Notes: generated by a model not told the origin, from the letters alone. 64,000 bases of DNA from Variovorax paradoxus (GCF_030811855.1 NZ_JAUSRN010000009.1:185523-249522), one strand, 5' to 3'; shown: positions 25,673-34,800, counted from the first letter of the stretch. Translations and numbers: made by a program.

Positions 25673-26152
25673 ATGGCCAATTACACAAGCACTGCCGATA
25701 CCGCGAACAGCAAGGACGTGGTCGAGGTGCTGAACGACCTGCTCGAAACATCGCGCGACGGGGAATACGGCTTCCGCGCCTGTGCAGAGGAGGTCGACAC
25801 GCCGCAGCTCAAGGAGGTCTTCCAAAACCGTTCCGCCGATTGCGCCAAGGCGGCCGGAGAACTGGTCCAGCTCATCCGCCGCTTCGGCGGGTCGCCCGAC
25901 GATGGCGGCACGGTGACTGGTGCCATGCACCGCGGCTGGGTGCACGTGAAGGGATCGGTGGGCGCAGACAGTGCGCTCTCGATGCTGGAGGAGTGCGAAC
26001 GCGGTGAAGACGCCGCGGTCGCGCGCTATCGCAAGGCGCTGAAGGCCGACCTGCCTGCGGACGTGCGCGCCGTGATCCAGCAGCAGTCCGAAGGCGCCAA
26101 GCGCAACCACGATCAGATCAAGCAGCTGCGCGATCAGATGCGTACCAAGTAA
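25673..26152 (+). CDS. PA2169-type four-helix-bundle protein (DUF2383)
   Basis: 159 residues. VVEVLNDLLETSRDGEYGFRACAEEV, LKEVFQNRSADCAKAAGEL and LEECERGEDAAVARYRKAL are the helices of the DUF2383 family (TIGR02284), a ferritin-like four-helix bundle of unknown function often found with stress or general-stress genes. ATG is preceded by AAGGAG. Conserved Glu/His-like ligands for a di-iron site are not obvious. Monocistronic by appearance. Confidence 0.88.
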   Translation: MANYTSTADTANSKDVVEVLNDLLETSRDGEYGFRACAEEVDTPQLKEVFQNRSADCAKAAGELVQLIRRFGGSPDDGGTVTGAMHRGWVHVKGSVGADSALSMLEECERGEDAAVARYRKALKADLPADVRAVIQQQSEGAKRNHDQIKQLRDQMRTK

Positions 26153-26223
26153 GCAAGGCCGCTGCGGCGGGTGGGGCGGCCGGGGGCAAAATGGACGCGT
26201 CTTGAAACTCCGGCAGTTCGTCC

Positions 26224-26949
26224 TTGACTCCTATTGACCTCACCCGCTTCGACGCCGTCATCGTCGATCTCGACGGCACCATGGTCGACACGCTCGGCGA
26301 TTTCGCGGTGTCGCTGAACCACATGCTCGCCGATCTTTCGCTTCCGCCGGTTGCTCCGGCGGCCATCGAAAGAATGGTGGGCAAAGGCTCGGAGCACCTG
26401 ATTCTTTCGGCGCTTGCGCATGTGATGTCTTCCGGCGGAGGCTCCGCCACGGGTGCAGGCGCGGAGGCGCAGCACACACGGGCCCAGGCGTTGTTCGACC
26501 GGGCCTGGGACCGCTATCAGCACCACTACCTGGCCATCAACGGACAGCACTCGGCTGTGTATCCGGGCGTGGTGGAGGGCCTCAAGGCGCTGCGCTCACG
26601 CGGCCTGCGCCTGGCGTGCCTCACCAACAAGCCGACGTCGTTCGCCAAGCCGCTTTTGGCCGCCAAGGGGCTCGATGGATTCTTCGAATTCGCCTTCGGC
26701 GGCGATGCCTTTGCACGCAAGAAGCCCGACCCGCTGCCGTTGCTGAAAACCTGCGAAGCGCTGGGCACCGCGCCCGCGCGCACGCTGATGATTGGCGACT
26801 CGAGCAACGACGCCAAGGCCGCCCGTGCGGCCGGCTGTCCGGTGCTGCTGGTGACCTACGGCTACAACCATGGCGAGCCGGTGCGCGGTGTGGATGCCGA
26901 CGGCTTCGTGGATTCGCTCGCCGAGCTCGATCGCGCTGCTGCGGCCTGA
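26224..26949 (+). CDS. gph: Phosphoglycolate phosphatase
   Basis: 241-residue HAD-superfamily hydrolase. Motif I is DLDGTMVDT (nucleophile Asp15, acid Asp17), the helical cap follows, then the Thr-bearing LTNKPTS, the conserved Lys in ARKKPDP, and motif IV GDSSND. It removes phosphate from 2-phosphoglycolate formed by DNA repair and oxygenation. The best start is TTG at 26224, directly before the domain, since no ATG occurs before motif I. It lies upstream of trpE, an arrangement common in proteobacteria, but here a convergent gene intervenes. Confidence 0.9.
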   Translation: MTPIDLTRFDAVIVDLDGTMVDTLGDFAVSLNHMLADLSLPPVAPAAIERMVGKGSEHLILSALAHVMSSGGGSATGAGAEAQHTRAQALFDRAWDRYQHHYLAINGQHSAVYPGVVEGLKALRSRGLRLACLTNKPTSFAKPLLAAKGLDGFFEFAFGGDAFARKKPDPLPLLKTCEALGTAPARTLMIGDSSNDAKAARAAGCPVLLVTYGYNHGEPVRGVDADGFVDSLAELDRAAAA

Positions 26950-26969
26950 GCAAGGAGGCCGAGCGGCCG

Positions 26970-27575
26970 CTACGGCTGCTTGCCGAGCAGCGCGTCCTTC
27001 AGCTTCCAATCCGCCGGCACGGGGCCGAGCCAAATGCGCAGCAGCGCGTTGAAGAAGGCCTGTTCCTTGATCGGATCGGGCTGCGCCACGCCGCGCACGG
27101 AGATCACGGTGCCCGTGCCGGGCAGCCAGTCGACGGTGAAGGTATCGCCGGCCTTGAGCTGCTTCTGGTCGGCGAACATCTGTCCCATGCGCAGCAGGCC
27201 CGGAATGAGATTGACCATTTCGCTCTTGGGCGAGTTTTCCTCTACGCCCTTGGTAAAGAGCTTGCCAAGTTCGTTGGCGTCGATGTCGCGCAGCATGGTG
27301 ATGGCCACGCGCTTGGGGCCTGGCGCGGCCAGCGCCTCTTCGGGCGTGGAGACTTTCTTTCCGACGTAGAACCCGGCCGTGTAGACCTTGAAGACGGCCT
27401 TGTAGCGCACGCCCGCGCCGTTGAGCTGCAGGGTGCTGCCGCGCAGGTCGAGGGTGTCGTTCAGCTTGACGCCCGCCACGTCGACCTGCGCTGCCGAGGA
27501 GCCGAGCACGGCCGAAACAAAGGCCAGTGCGGCCAAGCGAGACAACGACAGGGTGGGGAGCGATAGAACTGGCAA
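26970..27575 (-). CDS. Secreted chalcone-isomerase-like domain protein
   Basis: 201 residues from a TTG start at 27575 with a perfect AAGGAGG five bases upstream, which decides the start over longer in-frame options. Signal peptide (about 1-31, ending SSAAQ) then a chalcone-isomerase-like domain: VAGVKLNDTLDLRGSTLQLNGAG, VYTAGFYVGKK, ITMLRDIDANELGKLF, FNALLRIWLGPVPADWKLKDALLG. Bacterial members are periplasmic and of unknown function; they are not expected to make flavanones. Convergent with gph (20 bases between stops). Confidence 0.85.
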   Translation of the reverse strand: MPVLSLPTLSLSRLAALAFVSAVLGSSAAQVDVAGVKLNDTLDLRGSTLQLNGAGVRYKAVFKVYTAGFYVGKKVSTPEEALAAPGPKRVAITMLRDIDANELGKLFTKGVEENSPKSEMVNLIPGLLRMGQMFADQKQLKAGDTFTVDWLPGTGTVISVRGVAQPDPIKEQAFFNALLRIWLGPVPADWKLKDALLGKQP

Positions 27576-27662
27576 GGGGGCCTCCTTGAATTTGCGAACG
27601 GTCGTGCGAATGTATCTTTTCGTTCTACCCCGTCCCCCTCGGGCGAACCCTGAAGCTGACGG

Positions 27663-27694
27663 TTGCACGCAGCGGCGTTTTCGTGGGCTAAACT
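27663..27694 (+). promoter_or_regulatory. Probable sigma-70 promoter of the trp leader
   Basis: TTGCAC at 27663-27668 and GGCTAA at 27686-27691, with a 17-base spacer; the neighbouring TAAACT at 27689-27694 is an alternative -10. The start of transcription would fall near 27698-27702, only a few bases before the leader ATG at 27704, so the leader mRNA would be nearly leaderless. Confidence 0.45.
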
Positions 27695-27703
27695 CCACGC
27701 TCC

Positions 27704-27787
27704 ATGTTCGTTCATCACATCATTCAAACAGGTGAAGGCAGCCGGGGAGCCTGGCCCTGGCGTCGCCATACATCGCTGACTGTTTGA
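27704..27787 (+). CDS. trpL: Candidate trp leader peptide (TrpL)
   Basis: A 27-residue ORF, ATG to TGA, 117 bases upstream of trpE. It contains Trp-Pro-Trp at residues 17-19 (codons tgg ccc tgg at 27752-27760) followed by Arg-Arg-His-Thr. Tandem tryptophan codons in a short ORF directly upstream of trpE, followed at once by hairpins, is the arrangement of ribosome-mediated trp attenuation. There is no Shine-Dalgarno sequence, but the inferred transcript start is just ahead of the ATG, as in nearly leaderless trpL genes of alphaproteobacteria. The ORF is too short to prove by codon statistics. Confidence 0.7.
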   Translation: MFVHHIIQTGEGSRGAWPWRRHTSLTV

Positions 27788-27789
27788 TT

Positions 27790-27839
27790 GCACGGCGCAC
27801 GCCGTGCGCCCGCGGTACCGGATCGCACATCGACTCCGG
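27790..27839 (+). promoter_or_regulatory. trp leader alternative hairpins (attenuator candidate)
   Basis: Two mutually exclusive seven-base stems overlap here. One is GCACGGC (27790-27796) with GCCGTGC (27801-27807). The other is GGCGCAC (27794-27800) with GTGCGCC (27804-27810). A further stem pairs CCGGATCG (27818-27825) with CGACTCCGG (27831-27839), one base bulged. They begin three bases after the leader stop codon. No T-run follows, so a classical intrinsic terminator is not evident; control may act on translation of trpE or through Rho. Confidence 0.5.
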
Positions 27840-27904
27840 ACCACCAGTGAATGACCTTGCCATCGGCCAAACTCGAGCGCCGGAGGCAATTGGAGAACGA
27901 ATCC

Positions 27905-29407
27905 GTGATCACCGAACTTGAATTCAAGAGCCTCAGCGCCCAGGGCTACAACCGCATTCCGCTGATGGCCGAGGCCTTTGCCGACCTCGAAACGCCTCTT
28001 TCCCTCTATCTCAAGCTGGCCCACTCGCAGGGCGGCGGCAAGCACAGCTTCCTGCTCGAATCGGTGGTGGGCGGCGAGCGCTTCGGGCGCTACAGCTTCA
28101 TCGGCCTGCCGGCGCGGACCTTGCTGCGCGCGTCGGGCTTCGGCGCCGAGGCCGTGACCGAGGTGGTGACCGACGGCCACGTGGTCGAGACCGCCGCGGG
28201 CAATCCGCTGGATTTCGTTGCCGAATACCAGAAGCGCTTCAAGGTGGCGCTGCGGCCGGGTCTGCCGCGGTTTTGCGGCGGCCTTGCCGGCTACTTCGGG
28301 TACGACACGGTGCGCCACATCGAGCGCAAGCTCGAAAAAAGCTGCCCACCCGACGCGCTGGGCTGCCCCGACATCCTGCTGCTGCAGTGCGAAGAGCTTG
28401 CCGTCATCGACAACCTCTCGGGCAAGCTCTACCTGATCGTCTATGCCGACCCGAAGCAGCCCGAGGCCTATGCGGCGGGCAAGCGCCGCCTGCGCGAGCT
28501 GAAGGAAAAGCTCAAGTATTCGGTGAGCGCACCTGTCGTGAAGCCCACGCAGCCCCATCCGCCCGAGCGCAGCTTTGCCAAGGCCGACTACCTTGCGGCC
28601 GTGGAGCGCGCCAAGGAGATGATCGCCGCCGGCGACTTCATGCAGGTGCAGGTGGGCCAGCGCATCAGCAAGCGCTACACCGAGTCGCCGCTGTCGCTGT
28701 ACCGCGCGCTGCGTTCGCTGAATCCGTCGCCCTACATGTACTACTACCACCTGGGCGACTTCCACGTGGTGGGGGCCTCGCCAGAAATCCTGGTGCGGCA
28801 GGAGAACACGGGCGACGGCGAGCAGAAGATCACCATCCGCCCGCTGGCCGGCACGCGCCCGCGCGGCGCCTCGCTGGAGCTGGACAAGGCGGCCGAGGAA
28901 GAACTCATCAACGACCCGAAGGAGCGCGCCGAGCACGTGATGCTGATCGACCTCGCGCGCAACGACATCGGCCGCATCGCCAAGACCGGCACCGTGAAGG
29001 TGACCGAGGCCTTTGCAGTGGAGCGCTACAGCCACGTGATGCACATCGTGAGCAACGTCGAAGGCACGCTGAAAGACGGCATGACCGCCATCGACGTGCT
29101 CAAGGCCACGTTTCCGGCCGGGACGCTGACCGGTGCGCCCAAGGTGCATGCGATGGAACTCATCGACCAGCTGGAGCCCACCAAGCGCGGCCTCTACGGC
29201 GGCGCCTGCGGTTACATCAGCTATGCGGGCGACATGGACGTGGCCATTGCCATCCGCACCGGGATCGTGAAGGACCAGATGCTGCACGTGCAGGCCGCGG
29301 CCGGCGTCGTCGCCGATTCGGTGCCCGAGCTGGAGTGGAAAGAAACGGAAGCCAAGGCGCGCGCACTGCTGCGCGCGGCCGAATTGGTCGAGGAGGGGCT
29401 GGAATGA
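27905..29407 (+). CDS. trpE: Anthranilate synthase component I
   Basis: 500 residues from GTG at 27905; GGAGA lies upstream, and the family-like sequence begins here. Converts chorismate to anthranilate using ammonia from TrpG. The N-terminal feedback motif LLES (50-53) indicates tryptophan inhibition. The chorismate-binding C-terminal domain carries ITIRPLAGTRPRG, LIDLARNDIGRIA, ERYSHVMHIVSNVEG and TLTGAPKVHAMELI. First structural gene of the trp operon, placed behind the candidate leader. Its stop overlaps the next ATG by four bases. Confidence 0.97.
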   Translation: MITELEFKSLSAQGYNRIPLMAEAFADLETPLSLYLKLAHSQGGGKHSFLLESVVGGERFGRYSFIGLPARTLLRASGFGAEAVTEVVTDGHVVETAAGNPLDFVAEYQKRFKVALRPGLPRFCGGLAGYFGYDTVRHIERKLEKSCPPDALGCPDILLLQCEELAVIDNLSGKLYLIVYADPKQPEAYAAGKRRLRELKEKLKYSVSAPVVKPTQPHPPERSFAKADYLAAVERAKEMIAAGDFMQVQVGQRISKRYTESPLSLYRALRSLNPSPYMYYYHLGDFHVVGASPEILVRQENTGDGEQKITIRPLAGTRPRGASLELDKAAEEELINDPKERAEHVMLIDLARNDIGRIAKTGTVKVTEAFAVERYSHVMHIVSNVEGTLKDGMTAIDVLKATFPAGTLTGAPKVHAMELIDQLEPTKRGLYGGACGYISYAGDMDVAIAIRTGIVKDQMLHVQAAAGVVADSVPELEWKETEAKARALLRAAELVEEGLE

Positions 29408-29796
29408 GCAACGTACCGGACATTCAGAACGATTTCTCGCACGAAATCATCGGCGCCGCCGTCGAGGTTCAGCGCGTGCTCGGCACGGGCCTGAGTGAAG
29501 ACGCCTACGCCGCGGCACTGGCCATCGAGCTTGCGGAGCGCGAGATCGGTTTTGCGCAGGGCGTGGCGCTGTCGGCCAGCTACAAGGGCCGTTCGCTCGG
29601 CGAGGTGTACCGCGCCGGCTTCGTGGTCGAGCAATCGGTCATCGTCGAGCTCAAGGCGGTCGACGTGCTGACCGACCTGCACCGCGCGCAGGTGCTTGCC
29701 GCGCTGCGTCTCTCAGGGCTCAAGCTGGGCCTTTTGATCAACTTCAACGTGTTCCCCGTCGTCAAGGGCGTGCACCGGATTGTGAGCAAGCCATGA
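29404..29796 (+). CDS. GxxExxY-family protein inside the trp operon
   Basis: 130 residues. GLSEDAY (29-35) is the GxxExxY signature, and VIVELKAVD (79-87) holds the E-x-K half of the PDDEXK-like active site (Glu82, Lys84); LGLLINFNV is the usual terminal strand. The position that normally carries the catalytic Asp (consensus Y-x-x-D-L) is Gly72 in YRAGFVV, so nuclease activity is doubtful. It overlaps trpE by four bases (ATGA) and trpG by four bases, so all three should be translationally coupled. The family has no settled function; a role in tryptophan synthesis is not known. Confidence 0.88.
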   Translation: MSNVPDIQNDFSHEIIGAAVEVQRVLGTGLSEDAYAAALAIELAEREIGFAQGVALSASYKGRSLGEVYRAGFVVEQSVIVELKAVDVLTDLHRAQVLAALRLSGLKLGLLINFNVFPVVKGVHRIVSKP

Positions 29797-30377
29797 AACT
29801 GCTGATGATCGACAACTACGATTCGTTCACCTACAACATCGTCCAGTACCTGGGCGAGCTGGGTGCGGATGTCCAGGTGCACCGCAACGACGAGATCACG
29901 GTGGCGCAGATCGGCGAGCTGATCGCTTCGGGCGTCACGCGGCTCGTGGTGTCGCCGGGCCCTTGTTCGCCGGCGGAGGCGGGCGTTTCAGTGGCTGCCA
30001 TCAAGGAGTTCGCGGGCAAGCTGCCTATTCTTGGTGTGTGCCTCGGCCATCAGGCCATTGGCGCGGCCTTCGGCGGCAAGATCATTCGCGCGCGGCAACT
30101 GATGCACGGCAAGACCAGCGAGATCACGACCACGCAGGAAGGCGTGTTCGCGGGGCTGCCCGAGAAGTTCACCGTCAACCGCTATCACTCGCTGTCCATC
30201 GAGCGCGAAAGCTGCCCGAAGGAATTGGCGATCACCGCCTGGACCGACGACGGCGAGATCATGGGCGTGCGGCACACCGATTTTGCGCATGACGTGCGCA
30301 TCGAGGGCGTGCAGTTCCACCCGGAATCGATCCTCACCGAGCACGGCCACGCGATGCTCAAGAACTTCCTGGACTGA
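29793..30377 (+). CDS. trpG: Anthranilate synthase component II (glutamine amidotransferase)
   Basis: 194-residue class I glutamine amidotransferase. Catalytic Cys83 in GVCLGHQ, and His176 and Glu178 in FHPES complete the triad; [13 protein letters not shown] is the family N-terminus. It supplies ammonia to TrpE and may also serve p-aminobenzoate synthesis, since no separate pabA is seen. ATG overlaps the stop of the GxxExxY gene, an arrangement that normally links trpE directly to trpG. Confidence 0.97.
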   Translation: MKLLMIDNYDSFTYNIVQYLGELGADVQVHRNDEITVAQIGELIASGVTRLVVSPGPCSPAEAGVSVAAIKEFAGKLPILGVCLGHQAIGAAFGGKIIRARQLMHGKTSEITTTQEGVFAGLPEKFTVNRYHSLSIERESCPKELAITAWTDDGEIMGVRHTDFAHDVRIEGVQFHPESILTEHGHAMLKNFLD

Positions 30378-30381
30378 GACC

Positions 30382-31440
30382 ATGGCAGACCGCTCTTCCA
30401 TCGTCGACCTGCGCAGCGACACTGTCACGCAGCCTACCCCGGTGATGCGCGAGGCCATGGTGGCGGCGCCGCTCGGCGACGACGTTTTCGGCACCGACCC
30501 GAGCGTCAACGCGCTGCAGGAAAAGATCGCCGCGATGCTGGGCTTCGAGGCGGCGCTCTTCGTGCCCACCGGCACGCAGAGCAACCTGTGCGCCATCCTG
30601 TCGCACTGCGGCCGCGGCGACGAATACATCGTCGGCCAGCAGGCCCATTGCTACCGCTGGGAAGGCGGCGGCGCGGCGGTGTTCGGCAGCGTGCAGCCGC
30701 AGCCGCTCGACCATGCGCCCGACGGCACGCTGCCGCTCGCGCAGATCGAAGCGGCCATCAAGCCCGATGACGCGCACTTTGCGCGCACGCGGCTGCTGGC
30801 GCTGGAGAACACACTCGGCGGCAAGCTGCTGCCTTTTGAATACGTGCAGGCTGCGACAGAGCTGGCCAAGCGGAAGGGGCTGCAGCGGCATCTGGACGGC
30901 GCGCGGCTTTTCAACGCTGCCACCGCGCAGGCGGCGCTCTGCAACGGCAGCGACATCCGCGCCGAAGCGCGCCGCATCGCGCAATGCTTCGACAGCGTCT
31001 CGGTCTGCTTCAGCAAGGGCCTGGGTGCGCCCATCGGCTCGGCGCTGGTCGGTTCGCGCGAGTTCATCGCGCGTGCACACCGCATCCGCAAGATGGCGGG
31101 CGGCGGCATGCGGCAAGCTGGGCTGCTTGCAGCGGCGGCTTCGCATGCGCTCGACCACCACGTCGATCGGCTGGCTGAAGACCATGCACTGGCCCGGCGT
31201 CTGGCAGAGGGGCTCGAAGGCATCGAGGGCCTGAAGGTCGAGGCGCCGCACACGAACATCGTGTTCGTCGATCTAACCGGTGCGGCGCAGGCGCGTTCGG
31301 CGGAGCTGCTGGCGCACCTGAACCAGCAGGGCATTCTTGCGACCGGGCTCTATCGGCTGCGCTTCGTGACGCACCTCGATGTCAATGCCTCCGGCGTGGA
31401 CCGCGCCGTTGCTGCCATCCGCGGCTTCTTCAACGCCTGA
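30382..31440 (+). CDS. ltaE: Low-specificity L-threonine aldolase
   Basis: 352-residue fold-type I PLP enzyme that cleaves L-threonine or L-allo-threonine to glycine and acetaldehyde. LRSDTVTQPT at the N-terminus and DDVFGTDPSVNALQEKIA are family hallmarks; the PLP lysine is Lys212 in CFSKGLGAPIGS. ATG lies four bases after the trpG stop, so it is in the trp operon. Threonine aldolase has no known step in tryptophan synthesis. Glycine formed here could feed serine supply for tryptophan synthase, which is speculation. Confidence 0.94.
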   Translation: MADRSSIVDLRSDTVTQPTPVMREAMVAAPLGDDVFGTDPSVNALQEKIAAMLGFEAALFVPTGTQSNLCAILSHCGRGDEYIVGQQAHCYRWEGGGAAVFGSVQPQPLDHAPDGTLPLAQIEAAIKPDDAHFARTRLLALENTLGGKLLPFEYVQAATELAKRKGLQRHLDGARLFNAATAQAALCNGSDIRAEARRIAQCFDSVSVCFSKGLGAPIGSALVGSREFIARAHRIRKMAGGGMRQAGLLAAAASHALDHHVDRLAEDHALARRLAEGLEGIEGLKVEAPHTNIVFVDLTGAAQARSAELLAHLNQQGILATGLYRLRFVTHLDVNASGVDRAVAAIRGFFNA

Positions 31441-31456
31441 CGCAAGGGAGCCCGCG

Positions 31457-32116
31457 ATGCCCGATCTTCCACATCTGCTCGCGTTCATTGCCGCGGGCTG
31501 GCTGCTGAACCTGACGCCGGGGCCCGACGTGCTCTATATCGTGACCAACTCGCTGCGCTCGGGCGTTCGCGCCGGCGTCGTGGGCGGATTCGGCGTTCTC
31601 ACCGGCTGCTTCGTTCATATCTTTGCGGCCGCCATTGGCGTCGGCACGCTCATGGCCACTTCGGCGGCGGCCTTCACGGTGCTCAAGTATGTGGGCGCGG
31701 CCTACCTGCTGTACCTGGGCGTGCGCATGGCGCTGTCACGCGCCAGTCCGCCGGCCGATCTTCAAGAGGCGGCTGCAGCCTCGGGCCAGCGCGGGCTCAA
31801 GAAAATCTTTCTCGGCGGCTTCTGGACCAACGTGCTGAACCCCAAGGTCGCCTTGTTCTTCCTGGCCTTCGTGCCGCAGTTCATTGCGCCGGGCGCCGAC
31901 AACAAGGGGTTGTATTTCGTGCTGCTGGGCGTGTTGTTCAACCTGAATTCCATTCCGGTCATTGTGGGATGGGCCGCATTCGCGGGCTGGATGGCGCGCA
32001 GGAGCGCCGTGCAAAAAGGCATGCACTGGCTCGACCGCGCGGCGGGCGTGCTCTTCATCGGCTTCGGCCTCAAGCTTGCGTTCACGGACGCACCGGCGGT
32101 TCGCGTCGGACACTGA
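31457..32116 (+). CDS. LysE/RhtB-family amino acid exporter
   Basis: 219 residues with about six membrane segments. LLNLTPGPDVLYIVTNSLRSGVRAG is the LysE/RhtB N-terminal signature, and a second half has FWTNVLNPKVALFFLAFVPQFI. Likely exports a small amino acid; the substrate cannot be told, though the neighbours suggest threonine/homoserine or an aromatic amino acid. AAGGGAG precedes ATG at 31457, sixteen bases after ltaE. It sits between ltaE and trpD in the trp operon. Confidence 0.92.
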   Translation: MPDLPHLLAFIAAGWLLNLTPGPDVLYIVTNSLRSGVRAGVVGGFGVLTGCFVHIFAAAIGVGTLMATSAAAFTVLKYVGAAYLLYLGVRMALSRASPPADLQEAAAASGQRGLKKIFLGGFWTNVLNPKVALFFLAFVPQFIAPGADNKGLYFVLLGVLFNLNSIPVIVGWAAFAGWMARRSAVQKGMHWLDRAAGVLFIGFGLKLAFTDAPAVRVGH

Positions 32117-32137
32117 CAAACTCCCAGGAGACTTCCC

Positions 32138-33160
32138 ATGATCACTCCCCAGGAAGCGCTGCAGCGCACCATCGAGCACCGCGAGGTCTTCCACGACGAG
32201 ATGCTGCACATCGTGCGGCTCATCATGAGCGGCGAGTGCTCGCCCGTGATGATGGCCGCGCTGATCACCGGCCTGCGCGTCAAGAAGGAAACCATCGGCG
32301 AAATCACCGCCGCCGCGCAGGTGATGCGCGAGGTGTCGACCAAGGTGCCGGTGAAGGACACCACGCACCTGGTCGACATCGTCGGTACCGGTGGCGATGG
32401 TTCGCACACCTTCAACATCTCGACCTGTTCGATGTTCGTCGCGGCCGCGGCGGGAGCCAAGGTGAGCAAGCATGGCGGTCGCAGCGTGTCGAGCAAGTCG
32501 GGCAGCGCCGACGTGCTGGAGTCGCTCGGGGTCAACATCAACCTCCAGCCGGAGCAGATCGCACGCTCCATCGAAGAGGTGGGCATTGGCTTCATGTTCG
32601 CGCCCAACCACCATCCGGCCATGAAGAACGTGGCGCCGGTGCGGAAGGAACTGGGCATCAAGACGATCTTCAACATCCTCGGGCCGCTGACCAATCCGGC
32701 GGGCGCGCCGAACATCCTGATGGGAGTGTTCCACCCCGACCTGGTGGGCATCCAGGTGCGCGCGCTGCAGCGCCTGGGCACCGAGCACGCCATGGTGGTG
32801 TACGGCCGCGACGGCATGGACGAAATCTCGCTCGGCGCCGCCACCATGGTGGGTGAACTCAAGGACGGCGAGATCCGCGAATACGAACTGCACCCCGAAG
32901 ACTTCGGCTTTGCCATGTCGAGCAACCGCGCGTTGCGCGTGGAAACGCCCGAGCAGTCGAAGGCCATGCTGCTGGGGGTGCTCGACAACCAGGCCGGCCC
33001 GGCGCTGGACATCGTGCTGCTCAATGCCGGGGCGGCGCTATATGCCGCCAACGTGGCCGATTCGATCGCCAAGGGCATCGAGCGTGCGCGCGAAGCGATT
33101 GCATCGGGCGCCGCGCGGGCCAAGCTGGTTGAACTCGTCAAGGCCTCCGCGGCCGTTTGA
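32138..33160 (+). CDS. trpD: Anthranilate phosphoribosyltransferase
   Basis: 340 residues. Transfers the phosphoribosyl group from PRPP to anthranilate. The PRPP-binding [14 protein letters not shown] motif (about 85-98), [18 protein letters not shown], and GPLTNPAGA are all present. AGGAG upstream of ATG. The normal trpG-trpD junction of this operon is interrupted by ltaE and the LysE gene. Confidence 0.97.
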   Translation: MITPQEALQRTIEHREVFHDEMLHIVRLIMSGECSPVMMAALITGLRVKKETIGEITAAAQVMREVSTKVPVKDTTHLVDIVGTGGDGSHTFNISTCSMFVAAAAGAKVSKHGGRSVSSKSGSADVLESLGVNINLQPEQIARSIEEVGIGFMFAPNHHPAMKNVAPVRKELGIKTIFNILGPLTNPAGAPNILMGVFHPDLVGIQVRALQRLGTEHAMVVYGRDGMDEISLGAATMVGELKDGEIREYELHPEDFGFAMSSNRALRVETPEQSKAMLLGVLDNQAGPALDIVLLNAGAALYAANVADSIAKGIERAREAIASGAARAKLVELVKASAAV

Positions 33161-33189
33161 GCCGCAACAGATTGCTGGGAACACAGAAC

Positions 33190-33990
33190 ATGTCCGACAT
33201 CCTTGACAAGATCATTGCCGTCAAGCGGCAGGAAATTGCTGCGGCGCAAAAAAGAAGCCCGTTCGAAGCGGTGCGCTTCGACGCCGAGAGCCGCGTGCTG
33301 ACGCGCGATTTCGAAGGCGCGCTGCGCGCCAAGATCGCTGCCGGCCACGCCGCGGTGATTGCCGAGGTAAAGAAAGCCAGCCCGAGCAAGGGCGTGCTGC
33401 GCGAAGACTTCATTCCGGCCGACATCGCCCAGAGCTATGCCGAAGGCGACGGCGAGATCAGCGCCGCCTGTCTTTCGGTGCTCACCGACAAGCAGTTTTT
33501 CCAGGGCAGCGTCGACTATCTGAAACAGGCCCGCGCCTCCTGCGATCTTCCGGTGCTGCGCAAGGACTTCATCGTCGACGCCTATCAGGTGTACGAATCG
33601 CGTGCGATGGGCGCCGATGCGATCCTGTTGATCGCCGCTTGCCTCGACGACGCGCAGATGAAGGACTACGAAGCCATCGCACGCGGGCTCGGCATGGCGG
33701 TGCTGGTCGAAGTGCACGACGCGGCCGAACTCGAGCGCGCACTCAAACTCACGACGCCGCTCATCGGCGTGAACAACCGCAACTTGCGCAATTTCGAGGT
33801 GTCGATCCAGGCCACCATTGATCTCCTGCCCAAGCTGCCAGCCGACCGGCTGGCGGTAACGGAATCGGGCATTGCCACGCGCGAGGACGTGACCACGCTG
33901 CGCGCCGCCGGGGTCCACGCCTTCCTGGTTGGCGAGGCCTTCATGCGCGCCAAAGAACCCGGCGAGGCGCTCGCGGCATTGTTCAAATGA
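33190..33990 (+). CDS. trpC: Indole-3-glycerol phosphate synthase
   Basis: 266-residue (beta/alpha)8 barrel enzyme. [44 protein letters not shown] and [10 protein letters not shown] cover the active-site strands (Lys, Glu, Asn, Glu). A few extra residues (GDGEIS) precede the ACLSVLTD strand compared with the commonest forms. ATG at 33190 is in family position; a start 33 bases earlier is unlikely. It overlaps ung by four bases. Confidence 0.96.
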   Translation: MSDILDKIIAVKRQEIAAAQKRSPFEAVRFDAESRVLTRDFEGALRAKIAAGHAAVIAEVKKASPSKGVLREDFIPADIAQSYAEGDGEISAACLSVLTDKQFFQGSVDYLKQARASCDLPVLRKDFIVDAYQVYESRAMGADAILLIAACLDDAQMKDYEAIARGLGMAVLVEVHDAAELERALKLTTPLIGVNNRNLRNFEVSIQATIDLLPKLPADRLAVTESGIATREDVTTLRAAGVHAFLVGEAFMRAKEPGEALAALFK

Positions 33991-34694
33991 ACAGGCAGGA
34001 CCAGCTGTCCAGCAGCGATCCCGCCGACTGGCCCGTGGCGCCGGGCTGGCGGCCGCTGGTGGATGAGTTTTTTGGCAGCATCGTGGGCAGGAAGCTGTTG
34101 AGCTTCCTGCGCGAGCGGCTCGACGCCGGTGCCGTGATCTTTCCGCCGCAACCTCTGCGAGCGCTGGAGTTGACGCCGCCCGAGGACGTGCGCGTCGTCA
34201 TCTTGGGCCAAGACCCGTACCACGGGCGCGGCCAGGCGGAGGGGCTCGCGTTCTCGGTGGCCCCCGGTGTGGCGCTGCCGCCGTCGTTGCGCAACATCTT
34301 CAAGGAGCTTCAGCGCGACCTCGGCACGCCGCCGCCGCCGTTCCCGAATCCGGGCGGCAGCCTGGTGAAATGGGCGGCCCGCGGCGTGCTGCTGCTCAAC
34401 ACCTGTCTCACGGTCGAGGAGGGGCAGCCAGCCAGCCATTCGGGCCGTGGCTGGGAGGTGCTGACCGACGCGGTCATCCGTCACGTATCAGGCAGCGAGA
34501 AACCTGTTGTTTTTATGCTCTGGGGCGCACACGCGCAAAGTAAGCGCGCGTTGATCGACATTGAGCGCCATAAGGTGCTGATGTCGAATCATCCCTCGCC
34601 GCTTTCTGCGTTGCGTCCGCCTGTGCCCTTCATCGGCTGCGGTCATTTCGGCGAGGCTCGTGCGTGGCGTGATGCGCGCCAGACGGGCGACTGA
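33987..34694 (+). CDS. ung: Uracil-DNA glycosylase
   Basis: 235 residues. Catalytic Asp76 in GQDPYHG, the uracil-binding [17 protein letters not shown], and the minor-groove loop [11 protein letters not shown] with its catalytic His. Removes uracil from DNA. The ATG overlaps the trpC stop, a conserved arrangement of this group, so ung is transcribed with the trp operon. Last gene before the tRNA cluster. Confidence 0.97.
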   Translation: MNRQDQLSSSDPADWPVAPGWRPLVDEFFGSIVGRKLLSFLRERLDAGAVIFPPQPLRALELTPPEDVRVVILGQDPYHGRGQAEGLAFSVAPGVALPPSLRNIFKELQRDLGTPPPPFPNPGGSLVKWAARGVLLLNTCLTVEEGQPASHSGRGWEVLTDAVIRHVSGSEKPVVFMLWGAHAQSKRALIDIERHKVLMSNHPSPLSALRPPVPFIGCGHFGEARAWRDARQTGD

Positions 34695-34782
34695 ATTCGC
34701 GGATAATCCCCGCTGTTCCGCCTCGTGCAGTTCTCACGCTCTTTCTTGGTGCTGGGGTTTCTGCGTAGTCACAAAACCGTGC

Positions 34783-34788
34783 TATATT
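34783..34788 (+). promoter_or_regulatory. -10 element for the tRNA-tuf operon
   Basis: TATATT at 34783-34788 in an AT-rich patch, 12 bases before the tRNA-Tyr gene; transcription would start near 34795. The -35 is weak and cannot be placed with certainty (TTCTGC or TCTGCG around 34759-34765). Confidence 0.5.
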
Positions 34789-34800
34789 TCGAGGTTCGCC

